NCBI GenBank assembly: GCA_037447605.1
Contig: CM074804.1
Coordinates: 6,427,948-6,491,947 of the forward strand
Length of the DNA stretch: 64,000 bases
Origin: Zygnema circumcarinatum
Taxonomy: Eukaryota > Streptophyta > Zygnematophyceae > Zygnematales > Zygnemataceae
Direction of reading: 5' to 3'
Shown here: in pieces, positions 45,201 to 60,200 of the stretch
Numbering within the stretch: position 1 is the first letter of the stretch
Layout: the number at the start of each line of letters is the position of its first letter
Position numbers and translations under genes: made by a program
Notes under the pieces: generated by a model
The model's database searches: none
What the model was told of the DNA's origin: nothing
What the model saw: only the letters and a program-made list of their open reading frames with translations

Positions 45201-48200
45201 TCAACCAAAAGCATGAACTCGTCTTCTAGACTGCCTGCTAACCTTTTCGAGACAAAGTCAAGTTCAAGATATGAAAAAAAAAATATCTGATCTGCGTTTT
45301 CCTTCACGAGATTTGCTTCAAGAGTGAATGACCTTATTGATCATCAAACGTGCAAGGTTGTGGCTGCTTCATACAACGCCGGTGGGTATGAAAACAGTGA
45401 ACTGGCAATCCATCAGTTATTGCTTCCGAGGTCGAGTCAGTCAGAGCACTCACTTGATACGAATCCCTTTCAATTTCAGCAAGGCAGGATTGGAGCAAGC
45501 TTTGGCTTTCCAACTTTGCCAAGAAGAGGGCGGAGTGGTTTTGCTGCCCTTCAAGGAGCAGTTGTGTGACGAGAGTGCATGCGACGGTGCGGACCACTTC
45601 GGCTCCATGGCTCGCATCGCGAACTATTACTTCAAGCAGCTTCTCCGATTCGGCATGAAGGATATCAAAATTTGCGCGACGGAGGTTTGCTTCCTCCTGA
45701 TAGACCTGCCAAATTGGATCAAAGAATGTGAAATTCATGATTCATTGCATTGGCTGGGGTCCGTCCACTTTTTACAAGCGTAGGTGCATTCTATCAGTCT
45801 CAGGTTAAGATATATCGACTGAACAATCAAGCACATAATACAGATTTTTTCACAGCCATGACCACAGCTATGTGGGGGTTGACCGACGCGCATAATACAA
45901 TATCAGAAGTAGCACGCAGAATGCCCATCTTTGAAGACCGCAATCACAACCATAGCTACAGACATCTACAGTCTTCGTCCCCTTCTAACCTTTGACATTA
46001 CATTCAATACATGTTTTTCACTATCTCAATAATGAAAGCCCCTTCCTAACTTGGCACCTTTGACCGAATCACATAAATTCGAGAGCTGATGCATGAGTAT
46101 TTCCCGTGCAAACCAGCCACATCATGCAACGAATGAAGAGTTATAGGTGGTACATTTCCGATCTCGGGATCATCGTCCTCGTTCGGTCTCTCTGCCCGCA
46201 CTGTTGACCCTTGGCAGTATTGCAGGTAGGCCAGAAAGATCGCGTAGAGTCTGCCAATCAAGGGTCCAAACAAGTCAATTTGACTTAATCTGAAACCATG
46301 AACCGGATCACATTTACTTTGAATAAAACTGCGATTATGAAATGCCACTCTCCCATGCACATCGGCATCAAGTCACGATGGGGGAAAAGCATGCTGATTA
46401 GAAGGTTACCTCTTCCGGAGATTCCCTGAACTCTCCGACCGAAGAACAGCCGCCACAAGTCTGGACAAAATTGCTTTGCACGCGAAAACGGGAAGGCGGC
46501 GTTTGGTCAAAAGGTCAACGACAGTGACGTCATCACCCGTGTCGTTTGCCCCACCTTCTTCCCCTACAATCGTCAGCTCTCGCAGCTTCACCATCGCCGC
46601 CAAAGCGACCTGCTTGCCATGCATCCCCCCACTTTACCCGCCGGTCAACAAGGGACTCGAACATATGCTGCTGTCTCAGGAGCAGCAGTGAAAAATGACG
46701 ACTGCTCGCTGCTCATATGCATTCTCATACTTAGAAACGAATGTGGGTTACTGGTATCCTTGTTTCGAAAAGGAGATACATACATTTGGACTTTAAAATA
46801 CAAAATAGAGAGATTGACTACAGAGGGAAAACACTGGGATTGTCCAAGAGGGAAAAGGCATTTCTGAAACAAATCTACAAAACCGTAGGAACAGCAAGAG
46901 AAGCGAGTCCTCACTTGCCTCATTAAGGCATGCCTGACATCAAAGACATCAAAATCACCAGCCTCCTATCCGATCTCCATGCTGCTTGACCTTACAAGTC
47001 CATTCAGATCGCCTGCCTCAGAATGAAATGCATTCCATGTTACTGCTAAACATTCAAGCCCACGCTGAGCAAGACATAGGGGAGAATCCATCTCTCTATG
47101 GAAACTATAGACTGGACAACCCCTCAGCTGCATACGCACCTGACTGAATTGGAAAGCCATGTCGAGGGAACACCTTGATGAAGCAATTGCCTTCAACGAT
47201 GCCTCCATTACTCTGCACAGAATGGAGAGATGTTTGGGGCACTTGATTCAGAGGTGCTCTTAAGCTCTACCTCCAGTTCTGACTCTAGCAAACAACATAT
47301 TATGCCCAGGCCCCCTGTTACCTGCGCCGTAACTTTTTGCTATCACTGACTACCATTCTACACCTACAACAATAAAAGGTCCACAAACTGCATTCACGAC
47401 GATGGAGGTTCCTTCCATAAATGCACTTACACAAACAGGGGCTGTGTGAGCGAATCCTCTTGCAAAATTTCAAATCGCTTTAAAATTGCAATCTGCAAGT
47501 CAAGTTCCCATCTTGCGACCATAAGTCGAATATGATAGATTAGGGCTCTGATTGCCATAACTTGACTCTTTCTGGAATGATATGCACAATGCAGTTCCCA
47601 CGGAAATGCACGTCGAAAAAGTTGGTTCCACCAAGACGACAGAGTCCATCATATTCGCAAACTTGAAAATACAGCAGTTTTCCCTTTCTCCCAGTCGCTT
47701 CCACCAACCCCAGACCTTCATTGTAACTGCTACGTAACCTAACCTCCTCACTTCATCCCCCCCAAACTCACTAAACTCTTTCCACGACCTTCATGCATCC
47801 TCTACCACAATCCTCAGCAACTTCCTAACGAAGAATTCCCATGCTCCTATGCCTTCCTAAGAGGGCAGCCCGAGATGGCCCGTACCTGCCCCAGCTGCGC
47901 CCAGGCCATGGCCATGTGAAGCTGCGCCGCCCTCTCCTCCGCGACCTCATTGCTCCTCTTCGCCCACCGAAGGGCCTCCATGGCCGCCTCGCGGAGAGTG
48001 GCCAGGTCGGAGGGTGTCAGGGAGAGGGTGTACTGGGTTTCGATACGATCACACTCCTGATGGCTCAGCGGACCACAGATGGGGGTCAGCTGAGGGTGGT
48101 GCCACGTGCTTATCCGCCCAAGCATTCCTCGTCAATAGGCTACATTCCGCATCGGCTCAAAAGGAATTGCACTAAGAGGCTCTTGCCTCGCCGGGCAGTA

Positions 48201-51200
48201 ATTAGATTATGGCCCTTTTCTGACAAGCAGAATGCGAAGCCTACAACATCTGCAAAAGAAGGTCTTAAGGAAGAATGCAAATTGGTTGGAAAGCGTGAAG
48301 TATACCATTAGCAAAATGCTTTCGGCAAACTAACTGCCTATTACTTGTGGAAACTCGCGAACTCGTCCAACGAATTACTAGCTCGTTTCAAACATGCAGA
48401 TCGTGTGGCGACAGACAGTCACCCGCACTCAGTCAAAAAAGCAAATGGCAGACCACCAGCGTGCTGGCTTTTACTAGGGATTTCGAAGTTTCACACTCTC
48501 GGAAGTTTTCTTCAAGTATGCTTCGCACTCTTTGAAACCATATGTTAATAAGAGATTTAAAGAACATAACCTTCCGATTGCTTATAAACTTAATTAGTTA
48601 GTAATGGGCTTGCAGGAAGCAAGCCCATTACCTTGGCCTACCATTCAGTGCCATTCAGAGAGTGGTTTAGAATTTAGTCTGATTATCCATTACTTTTCCT
48701 GCAGTGCACACATACGCTTTTGAGGTAGAGAGGTCCACATGAGATAGGAAAGAAAGCCTGTTGGCTTACCTGCCAAAGGCTGCGCTCCAACCTTGGTATG
48801 TCGATTGGACCATCGGCACGATCTGAAGGCTGAAGATTAGCGTCTACAGCAGTGGAAGCGCTTCTTAGAAGCTCAGGCACCTGCGGAAATACAGGTCACC
48901 ACATTATCTTTAGGCCTTATAGCTGCTACATGCAGGTTTTTGGACCATTTTCTGCTGCCATCAATCACACTCAGGCAAACAGCACTGGGGTCCAAAAATG
49001 TTTCTGCAGATGGTTATGACGGCAATGATGATTAGAATAACCGAAACACTCATCTGCTCCATGGAAAGATGGGCATTGAAATGGAAGGGGGGGCCACAGC
49101 GAGCCTCATACACTCAATACTGCTTAGTATTTGGCCAAAGAAAGGGAGAAGCCTTAACGTCCTGACCTACAATATCCGCCTTGATAGTTTTATTGTACAT
49201 AGACTCTCCTACGACCTTATCCATGATGGCGGCACTGTCTTACCTTCAACTCCTTGAAGACCGCCTCTATCTTTTGAGGCCATTGCCGCTGTACTTCAGG
49301 TACTCTATACAACAAAATGTCTAACAACTTCAATACCTGCCATACATGCTCCAAACAAGCCAATGGCCCCCGATTCCAGCGGGCAAAGCAAAACAACGGA
49401 TTAAAGACGAGAAACAGAAATGAGAAAAAGTGACAGAGACTTTTTAAGGGAAATGATTGCTGCTGGATGGGAGGTGAAAGAGCGGTGAACAAGGTGAAAG
49501 AAGGGCTTTGGAGTTAGCAAAAGGCAACACAGTCCTTTGGACTAACAATTGGTGGGCGAGATGCACATTCCCAAAGTAATGCTTCCATTCTATTCCTGCT
49601 CAAACCACATTCTTCATTCAAGAGTTATCGCCACACATCACAGTATCTCCAAAAATTGGCCTTTGCTGCTGGCTCATACAGCATTAGTACAAAAATGTTC
49701 CTGCTTTCAACCAAAAAAAAAAAAAAAACAACACAATTGAAGGACATTCCTCTGTCAACCGCGTTAGACAATTCACCATTGCTTCCTTCCTTATGTCTCC
49801 TCCCAGTATTTTCTCACCTTCGCCTCTTTCAAGTCACCCGCTGCTCCTTCACCGACGCCATTAGCGGATGGCGACTGAAAGAAGAGGTGGTGGAGGAGAG
49901 TTTGGTCGGTGAGCCGGCGCTGCTGCAGAGCCGGGTCTGCGGTGAAAAGGCGCCAAGCGAGCAGCTTCAATAGCCAAGCCCTCTGCTAGAAACAAACACA
50001 TCTCCCCAAAACAAGGTGCAATGAACATGAGCATTGCATGAGCACATGGTAACGTGACACAACATTTCCATTCCCATAACTCTCCTTTGAATGTTGAAAT
50101 CAAGTTGTTCGAATGTGCATGGGCCACGAATATTACTGACTACTTTTCATCAAAGATGTGGTGGTTAGGTTCATTGGACCCATTCAAATGCGAAATCTCT
50201 TGTTTTGACGTAGGTTTGAATTTCACTAGGCCTGATCTCCTTCACGTTGCATCCAAAAGTCTAAAACCCGCCTTTTTTTTCCTTCCCTCATTCCTCATTT
50301 TTTCCTTTTCTACATCTCAACCACACCTAAATTTCTCTGCCTTCCTCTTGCGTCTTTCTTCATTCCCTCAGTTTTTTCCTCAAAACACTGTGGCAGCTTC
50401 AGCACTACGACGACGACATTGAGCAATCTTTACCGGAACAGCAGCAAGTAGAGGGGAAACATGGTAAGCCACTCCCAAAAGGCCCCAGTAACGCCTTTGT
50501 TCATTTCCTTATTTCCAAGGTTCCTCGGAAAAGAGAGAGAAACTGTTGTGTTTTAGCACTAAGCCAGCCTTTCAAAAAGTGAGAAATTCATGTTCCTGTC
50601 ACCTGCTGCAAGCTGCTCATTCGCAGAGCGTGGTCGGCGGGCGGGGGGAGGGCGTCACAGGCGGTCGCATAAAGGAGGTCGCAAAGGAAGTCAAAATGAA
50701 AGGTTTGGAGAAAATTTGTGGTCACGTCACGGGTTGGCTGTTCAGTGCACAAACGGTAGAGCAGCTCTAAGCTCATCTCCTGCAGACGGGCATGCAATGC
50801 CACGTCCTCCACTTGTGATATCTCGCCCAGAATCACATTCAAACAGCTGCACCAAGAGACATTGAAATCCCAACCCTCAGTAGCTGATGGAGCCAAACTG
50901 AAGGCTTTCTCAGAAGTGCACATGCAGATCGATATGAGAAAAAAGAGATACCACACATACCAGGAACAACAAAAGGTAAACGTCATTCCGCGGGCGGAGA
51001 ACAGAGCATGGATTCGGGATTGACTATCCATAGGAACAGAACACCATCTCCAAAATACCATTAAACAAAAAAACGGGCACAGTACCATAATCACCTACTT
51101 AAAGTCTCCTCTGTGCTGTAGCTCTGTCCATTCCACAGATAACTCGACATCGAAACCGAGCAAAAGATGTGCGATGTTTGGAGCGCGCTTTCCCAAAGCA

Positions 51201-54200
51201 TTCAGGCACAACTGCGCTCGCGTCCCGGCCAAGCAATTTCAAGTTCAGAAGGAAACAGTTGCCAACAAGAGCAAGGGACAAGCCCAGGGACCTCAATCCA
51301 AGGAGTTTTTCATCACCTATAGAGCAATGCTTGTATCTGAGGGAAGCGCGTGTCTAGGGAAAACTCCGTCATATCCAAGAGTTGTAAATCATTCGTTTCA
51401 ATTCGTTTCGCCATCGCGAGTTCAATGAAAGTTCTCTCTCTATTCGTTTCAATAATTGGTTAGATCTCGAATAGCTTTTTGATGCAACAACACATAGGAA
51501 GGTGCTCATGTTATGGGGCTTTTGTCGAACCAGGCAAACATTAGCAGCAAAGTAGGCAAAAAGTCCTGATTCTTGGAAATACATTCTGAAAGAACCTTGC
51601 TTCGCTGATAGTCGTATCAATTAATCAAAGACTATTAACACCATTTCAGCTTACGGAAGGCAGCAAACCTGCAAAATGAGAAATCCGATATCTTCCTCTA
51701 AGTCATCACTGGAAGATGCCTTGAAGCTCTGGTCCAGGATTGATGCATAGCTAAGTTTCAAGTCCTTGGCCGCATGCCTCTCGACTATGATTGCGACGAG
51801 GTTTGGTACCCTTTCGCTGACCCTCCCACAGTTCACAAGAAAGCCCAGTGATTACCAATCCCCTATAAATGGTTGGGTAAGACCAACAAAGCATTTCTGA
51901 GCTCACACATTACAGATCATTTCTAAGCACATGCCACAAGAACTAGTTTATACCTACTGCCGTTCATCTCCATTTTTGCCTTCACCGTTTGCTTTGAAAT
52001 ATTCGTAGGCTTTATCTGAAGAAGCATCTGATTCTTGTGCATGTCACTCACCTCAACACACTCATTATCTGGATCGACCATCGGGCAATCTCCGGCTCTT
52101 TTGCGTATCCAACATACTCCAGCAGGGCCACCATTTGACGGTTTTCATATCCCAGCAGAACATGCAATGGCTTGTAAGGCATCCGCCAGCTGTTAGCCAG
52201 CTGGAGGTCCTTCTTGAATGCCAACAAAAATATTCGGAGGCAGAGGCTCACGGCATCTTTCATGTGAATGCCGAACGCCTGCGTGGTTACAGCCTCCCTC
52301 ACTGTTTCTGGCCCGAGTGTTACGATCGCCATCATGTTGCGATATATAGTGTCTCCTGACAGTAGATCCTGTCACCACCAAAGGGGGAAAGACGGAAGCA
52401 CAATGTCAAGAAGCGGTCTATGTCAGAGGCAGCTCGCTTGCGACCAACCGTGAGCATGCCGGGATATTTTCGTTTGGATGTCATTGTGTACCACAATGGC
52501 AACAACGTATAAATTGAAGATTAGTTTCCGCTTAGCTCCATGGAAAAAGGACGTCGTTGCTCATTTCACGGTCATGTTTAATGTTTCTCTCCAAGAGCTA
52601 CTTCATATCGACAGGCCCAATTAGAAAGAGCAAGCAGCGAGAGCAACCTTCATGATCTCTTGACCCGGCGGCGCAGGCACGCCTTCCAAGCCTGCGGCTA
52701 ACGCTCCACTAATGGAGTCGGCCGCTCCCTCATTGGCAGGCTCGTACAGCTCCAACATTAACTCGAAGTGTCTAAGGGCTGCCACGGCAATCTGCCACTT
52801 CTCTGAAACGTCCTTGTATGCACGTTGAGAATAGCCACTGAACACGTGATCTTTCACGAATCGAAATTGAGAAGTGTACCTGCATAGTATGGTTTCAGGC
52901 ATTCAGAAACTTCCATATGACGATGGGCCAGGGTCGCCTCTGTGAGGCACCAAGCAGTTGACTAAAAACATTTTCGCCTTTCACATGGCCAGATTCGCAC
53001 CCAAACTTTCCTGCTTCCCTCGGGATTACGAGAGCCCATGGCAGCATTCTAGAACCAACTATAGGGATGTTCGCTATCCGCCACTGTAAGGAAGAACTCT
53101 GAATTATCCCTGTTCCCAGTTCTCTCACCCGTTGTCTGAACCAAAACATAAACTCCACTGCTCATGCGCTGCATGCAGGCCCGTGATGTCCGAATATGAA
53201 GTTTCAGAGCGGTAATTCTGATTCTGATTCGTTTTCTTCCGATTATGTCACGAAGCGCTAAAAATCACTAAATAATCGCCCAATAACCAGCTCCTGCCCC
53301 ATTGGCCATGTGTAGTGTGACTCTGCTTTCTCTAGAAGCTTCTAGTTTAGCAACTTAGTTTAGCTATTGAGGCGTAAAGAGAAGTTTGTTTGATACATTG
53401 GCACGCACCTTCGTCCCATATCTGTAGAAGAGGGAAGATTTCCAATGAGAACATTAAACAAGTTGATGTACGAAAGGGTGGAGGGATACTGTTCGAGGCG
53501 AGATTCCACATCTGTGAGCTCCGTAGCCATGTCATAACCCTGCAATAGCCAACATTCGAGAGAAGAGAGAAATGATGGGTCACCTGAACTACCCTAAGCC
53601 TGATAGAAAGTTTAAATGGCTTAGACTACTGAGCAGACTCAAACCAGCTCAAGCTGGTAACAAAAGGTAACAATAGTAAACGTACAATGAGAGAATGCCC
53701 GCATAATGCTGCAAGGAGTCAGTCTCAAACATATAGATCTCAACTTCGTCCACGCCGCAACAAGGCGGAGGTTTGATACAGTACGAGCCAGAATCCATAG
53801 GCAAGCAGATACACCTTATGACTAGAGTGTAAAGTTCCTCCCACCTTCTGAGAAGTTCCGAGTACTCCTTGGACAGATTTTGCTGCCACAGGAGGCAGCT
53901 CCCACTTCGACTGCAGGTCGCTTATGAAATTGTGACACGTTGGACATCTTATTGCAAACGTCCCGATGGCCATCCTCAAAGCTCCTTTGAGGCTGGGAGG
54001 GACTCTGGGGTATTGCAAAAGGTGGAATAGCCTTTCAATCCGTGAGTTCCGTGAGTTGTCACGGAGCCAAGGTTCAAGGTACTCAGGCGAAAGATGCTCC
54101 ATCACCTGATGGGAAAAGACCGGTTGTACAAAAAACAAAAAGAAATGCGACTGTTAGACAGAAATTTTTCCGTGCTATGGCAACATTCCTCCCAGTGAAG

Positions 54201-57200
54201 TTTCGTGTACAATAACTGAGCACGTCTATGTGAAGGGACGCAAATGGAGGACCAGGCACTTCCCACATGTAGCATGTCCTAAAATGGATGAACATTCACT
54301 GAAGGAAACAATGGCAGCCTGGTCTGCTGAAGCTTCTTTTTGAATGACATTAGCCCTCTAGCTTCCACACCGCGTTTTTTGACTGACCCTTCCTGGAAGC
54401 ATACATGGTGCATCAACTTAACGCCCACATAGGGAGCAAACACAAAAGTGCGCCTAACAATGGGACACAAAGTATGTTGTCATACTGCTATGGGCACATG
54501 TAGAGACGAGTAGGACACAGAAATGACAAGGATACAATAAGAAAAACGATGTTAAGTTCACGTTTGGCAAATCCGAAGCTCGATGAAACGACAACAAACG
54601 GTAGGTAACACTAACAAAGAGTGTTAAGTGGCAAGTCATTAAAACTGACATCGAGACTGAATATGTTCATGTGTACTCAATAAGCTCACGCAGCGACTCA
54701 ATGACTCAACGATACTTTCATAGCGCGAAGTGCCCACTTGGCCTTCCCACTCCTTGTCAACGACGTTCCAGTGCCCTTTAGATGAACGCACCTCCTTTAG
54801 GCACTGCAGATATGCTTCTAACATATCAATGTCTTCTTGAATCACGCCGCTAACAAGCAGACCAGATTGCTGTGCGCCTGCCTTCCCCCGCTGGTCAACC
54901 TCAAAAAGCTTATGAAAGACTTCAAGCTTGTCGAAGAGGGCAAGCCATGAGATTTGCTGGCTGCCAGATTTATTGAGATAGTCGAAAACCCACTCAGCAC
55001 CATGATCTTCGGTGGCCTGCTCCCAAATGCATGTCAAGAATTCAGAGTACTGAAGGAGATGGAAAAACAGGTTCTAACAGATACTTGGCAGCACAGGTAA
55101 ATGAGACAAAGTCCGCGAGCATCTATTCACCGATAATCGGAAATTGGTCTTGACTTCTCTCAAATCAAATTCAAAACTATAAAATGAATTACGTTTACTC
55201 AATTGAATCTATCTTGCCATTTTAAATCCCAATCTCAAAACGTGCGTTAAAATCTGTATCGCCCCTTATTCAATGCAGAATGTCAAATCTTGAAATTAAC
55301 GCAACCCTGCCCCTTCCCCTTCACAAAAAAAATAATAATTCACACACACGTTCGAGCATCCAAAAGGGTAGAAACTGACTCCAAGGATTTCAAAGGTTTC
55401 AACCTAGCCTCAAAACAAAGTTATGGCATGTGAACTTTGCGTGAAACACGTGAGCACTTTCCACGACCTCACAATAACTCGACTACTTGCCCTGCAAGAG
55501 TCTGCGGAAGCTTACAAGTGCAGCAAGGAGATTTAGAAAGGGAGTCGCTGTTCTGTGACTTCTGTGCTCCTCCCCGGCAAATGTCACGAAATCCCACATA
55601 TCTGAGCTCTGATTCATCACCTTCGGGGCGCACCGATAGGCCTGTCCGACCACCTCCAGAGAAGCTAGGAATGCTTCGGATGAAGGAGAAAGAGTTTTGG
55701 CAGTTTTCGACTGTCCCGCAAACTGATACTTGGTGGTTTGAACTTCAGTCAGAGCTGCATCTCTGAGAGATATTAGAAGCGAACGACCACTTCTAAAAAA
55801 CACCGTCAAGAAACCATTGAAAATAGTACACACGCAACTTTTCACCTCCGTGTCGTCATCCTGCGATACAACAATGAAATAGCAGATTTGCATTAGATGT
55901 TAGCTGCGACCGCATCAAAGCCTTCCAAGCATGATTGAGAAAGGAAAGACACTCGAATAAGTAATGCAAATGGTTGTCAATGATGAATGAACATAGGATC
56001 AGCCTTTGTAGTTCCCAATACAGATACCAGCCAGAAAACAAGTGACAACTTATTTATTTTTGATTTTTTTTCAATTTTTTATTTTGAGAATTCTACATAG
56101 TGTTCTAAGTGCGTCATGTAAGCTCAACTGACATCTTGGACCTCCTCTATGGATCCATCACTAGTTCTAAGCTTTAGATATCCATGAACGTAAGAATACC
56201 CCGAATATTTGGTGACACCAGATTTCTCCGTCCCTTCACAATTCAAATGAAAGCCGAAAACACAGAACTGAGAATAAAATAGCTTGATATAGTCTTGCTT
56301 TGGCATCCAAAACATCTACTGGCAAACCCCAGTTCACTAAGGAGTCTCCGAGGTCTAAAGCTCACCTGAAATGCAAGATTTTGAAACACGTTGTCTACCA
56401 AGAATCTGAAGGCATGAAGAATTGTGGCAGCATCGTGACAAGCCTTGATCACAGTATCCTCCGCTGCTAATGAGCTGGAATTAGGACCCAGTCCAGTTCC
56501 GGAACGATTTGGGGTAACGGCCAAAAAAAATCCAAATATTAATCGGACTAGCGAGAAAAGACCGTCGACTTCTCTTGAGGAAGAAGGCATGTTCATAATC
56601 TGCAACCGCAGAACCCATCGCAAAAGGTCAAACGCATCTGCCAAAAATGTAATACGTGTGTATTCATGGTTCAATAAACCATAACGTATTCTTTAAGAAA
56701 CGTAGACTTGTAAATGGAACGATATATGCTTGTGGTGTTACAAGACCAGGAGAATGGCAGGCCAGAGAGGAGCATTAACAAAAATAATAGAGACGAAACA
56801 GAATTGAATAAAGATAAGCCATGAAATTGAGACACAAGGATGCTCCTCACCAGTTGACCGAAATCCTTCTTAAATGCGCCATCACCGCTCAGCACTTTCG
56901 GCATTCCATCGTTCCACATTTCCAGTACTAAAGGAGCCACCAGTGAAAACAACAACCTGTACATAATCTATTTCAAAAGGAAACCAACAACCTCCCACAG
57001 GCAAAAAGAAAGAATAAAAATATGTACTTTTAGAGGATACCTATATAGTAGTAAAAAGTCCAAATCAACTTCACCTCAGTAAACCACAATCCAATATCTG
57101 CCAAAAACTGTACCGAAGAGTTGTGCAATTCTGAAAAACTCAACTTTGGCATGATGCAATGTAACTTAATGAATTTAGCAAAAGCACTCTCCTATCCACT

Positions 57201-60200
57201 GGTAAGTGAGTCGGATGCTCAACTCGACTGGGAACAGGCATAAGTAACTGACTGCTGCGGCACTACTGTAGCTTCCCAACAGACAGACTAGGCTTCAGCC
57301 ATTCGGCCCTTCCGGTGAACAAGTGGACAGGGTACCACTACTCAACACCTGAAATCAGGATGCCGGCTTCAAGTCGAATAATTCGAAGACCGAACTATTG
57401 AATACTAGTTCAAAGCCTCCCATAACAACCGCTTAACTCACAAAAGCTATGCGTACGTCAGTACGGCTAAGTTCATAACAAACCTGAAAGTATACATGGT
57501 CTTTCCCAGCGGTCCATTCTCGGGCGGAATCCCGCAGCACTGCAAAAAGGTCCTTTGCCTCCACAGGGCCTGCTGGTTGAAAAGGTTGAGGGAAGCCACC
57601 CTCCAAATCCCCCAAGGACTCCGTGAAATAAAATGAGAAAGCTGATGGTAGCCATAAAAATGAGTAATGCTTTTTTTGCTTAGCCACAGCTAAACAAACA
57701 GGGTCTAATTAATATTGGCACAAATGATGTACAACTCAACTAAAAAAAGGCCTCTAGGAATCTTTGATGATATTATAAGAAACACCTAGAGGAAGCGTAA
57801 AGCAGGACAGGCTTGGAGAAGTTCAGTACGAGTTTGCAGACTGTAGTTGCAGACACTTCCTTGACACTTCTTCTTTCGTAGCTAAGTCTTTGGCTTAGCT
57901 TTGACTCTCTGATTGAAAGGAATTTATTTCAGAAACCAACCGTGTTCTCCATGAGAGGCAAACACCTGTTAAGCCCTCGAAGGGGCTTCTAAGATACGGC
58001 CTTTGTGAACTTTAGGAGACAACACGCTCCATTGACACTCCCAACACATCAAAAGAAAACCTTCCATCCTCATGAGACAACAAAAGCAATCCTCGTGACT
58101 TGCAGCAGTACACGAGTTCGACCTGATCCAATTCGATTCGTCGTCGCATGGACAATCAACCTATGTTCTCCCTTAGAGACGACGTCAGCAAAGAGCATCC
58201 ATAGTAAAAAACATTTCTGTCAAAGTCGGGACATAGGATACCTCACCAATTTCCTTCACTTGAGATGAGTAAAGAAGACACTCTGCTAGTTTGCAACGTT
58301 CCTGTTGAACCACATCTTTCCGCCTTGCCAGTGTATACTGAGAATCCATCACTTCAGGCTCTGCCGAGGGAGCACCAACTCCATTTGCGTCCTCTCGATT
58401 CAATTCGTTGATAAGAAAAAGTATCCGCTTTCGAAAATCTCCCCCAAGAAGCTCTTTAAGATAATCAAGGCTTTCCTTGCATATAGCGCTATCTACATTC
58501 AATTCTACAACTGCAAGCTGCACGTGACAAGGCCATGGATAAACCGTCATCAAAACTCCATGATACCTTGCCGCATTTCCAGAAATAACCAAAAAAACGC
58601 AGAAAGCACAGGAGACACGCAGGGCGCTCAGATATGGTCTTATCAGACCCAAAGAATGAGTTATTCGTCGAGGTATTACCGGCGATTTAGAGCACGTGGA
58701 TATTGAACTTGCTAAGCTCAAAAACACACCTGGAAGAGTGTACACAGGGCGTCGAGGACGGTTTTCCTCTCAGAGAAGAACAGGCCTCCACACAATTGAA
58801 GTATTTCCTTCGGTGGCCTCCTTGCAATGGTGAACTGCAGAGAACAGCAGCCAGTTTTCTTACAGGAAGCTGAATGGTAAAGTCTCCGTGGATATAAATT
58901 ACAGTTCAGAGGGCCTGACATGAGTTTGGCGCATCACCTATGCGGTTGAGAAATTTACTGTTAATGTGCTGCAATAATAGCATTCACAAAACTTCATGCA
59001 CCTTACTAGCTCTGACGTTTCTACAATATCCTCTGAATTGCTTGTCACACGGACAAACTGGGATAAGAAGCATGGGAATAAAACATAAAACCCTGGCCCT
59101 GTATCCTTATAAAAAACTTTCATTGAAATTTCCAAGAAGTGTGTTAAGGGGAGAGTTGGAGGAAAAAGGTAATTACAGGCAAGTAACGAACCAAGGAAAA
59201 CGAGGAGAGGAGGAACAAGCAGTAGCGCAAGGTCACAAGCTAATGAACCTGAGAAGTGATTTCGTGATTTTGGCAATGACTTTTGTAACTTACATGTGGA
59301 CTAATCGAAAGTCAAACAGTGTGTTGCCAGAAATCACCTGAAGGTGGGCATCTAAAAGTAGGCGGACACATTCAAGCTCATTCAGGTTGTAATCCTCGCT
59401 CATTTTGAGAGCTATTTGCTCGTCAAGATCATTTAATGGAGTCACCGTTCCGTCAGGCAACTGGACTTGCTTCCGCTGCACTTGTAATTTGTCCTCTGGT
59501 TTGGGAGGAGGACGAGACAGTAATGTTCTGCCCACCTCACAACCGCATGGAAACATAAAATTCAGTTGTAAGAAGCCACGTCAGATAACATTCCAGACCC
59601 AAGATTCTAGACAGGATCGCCAAAAAATGCTATGAAGTTGCATGACGGAGAGTTACACGGAGCCAATATTGAGCTATTGAGCTGAAGACGAGGAGATAGG
59701 AGATAGTAATCTGGTCATTAGTGTCTAGATGAGCTTCAAATAGGCGTCGGTCAGGATAGTCTGAACTCCAGCATCTCACAAGCTCTTTTCGACAACCACT
59801 TTTCTAGTACACATCCTCAATTTGGATACTGAGAATTGTTGTTGATGCATTCACAGCCAAGAGATCCGTTTGTCAACCACCTTGTTTATTTCAATAAAAA
59901 CAACAAAGACGTGCTCTCGTCGTCCGTCACAGTAGCATTCTGTAATATTTCTACATCATACACTTAGCATTCGGTTTCTGGACACACAAGGGGAGGTAGA
60001 CGCTAAACGATAAAAGTCCAACCAAACGCCCGACAACTGGCAAAAGTAATGAACTTGTTTACAAAACAAATGATTCTCATCTGATAACTCTTATTCCAAA
60101 TCGATGATGTTTCGATAGAACACTCTATTATTATCGTTCTTAATGAACCCATGGGTAGGGCATGGGACAAAAATGGACTGAACAACAATTCAGCATATCG

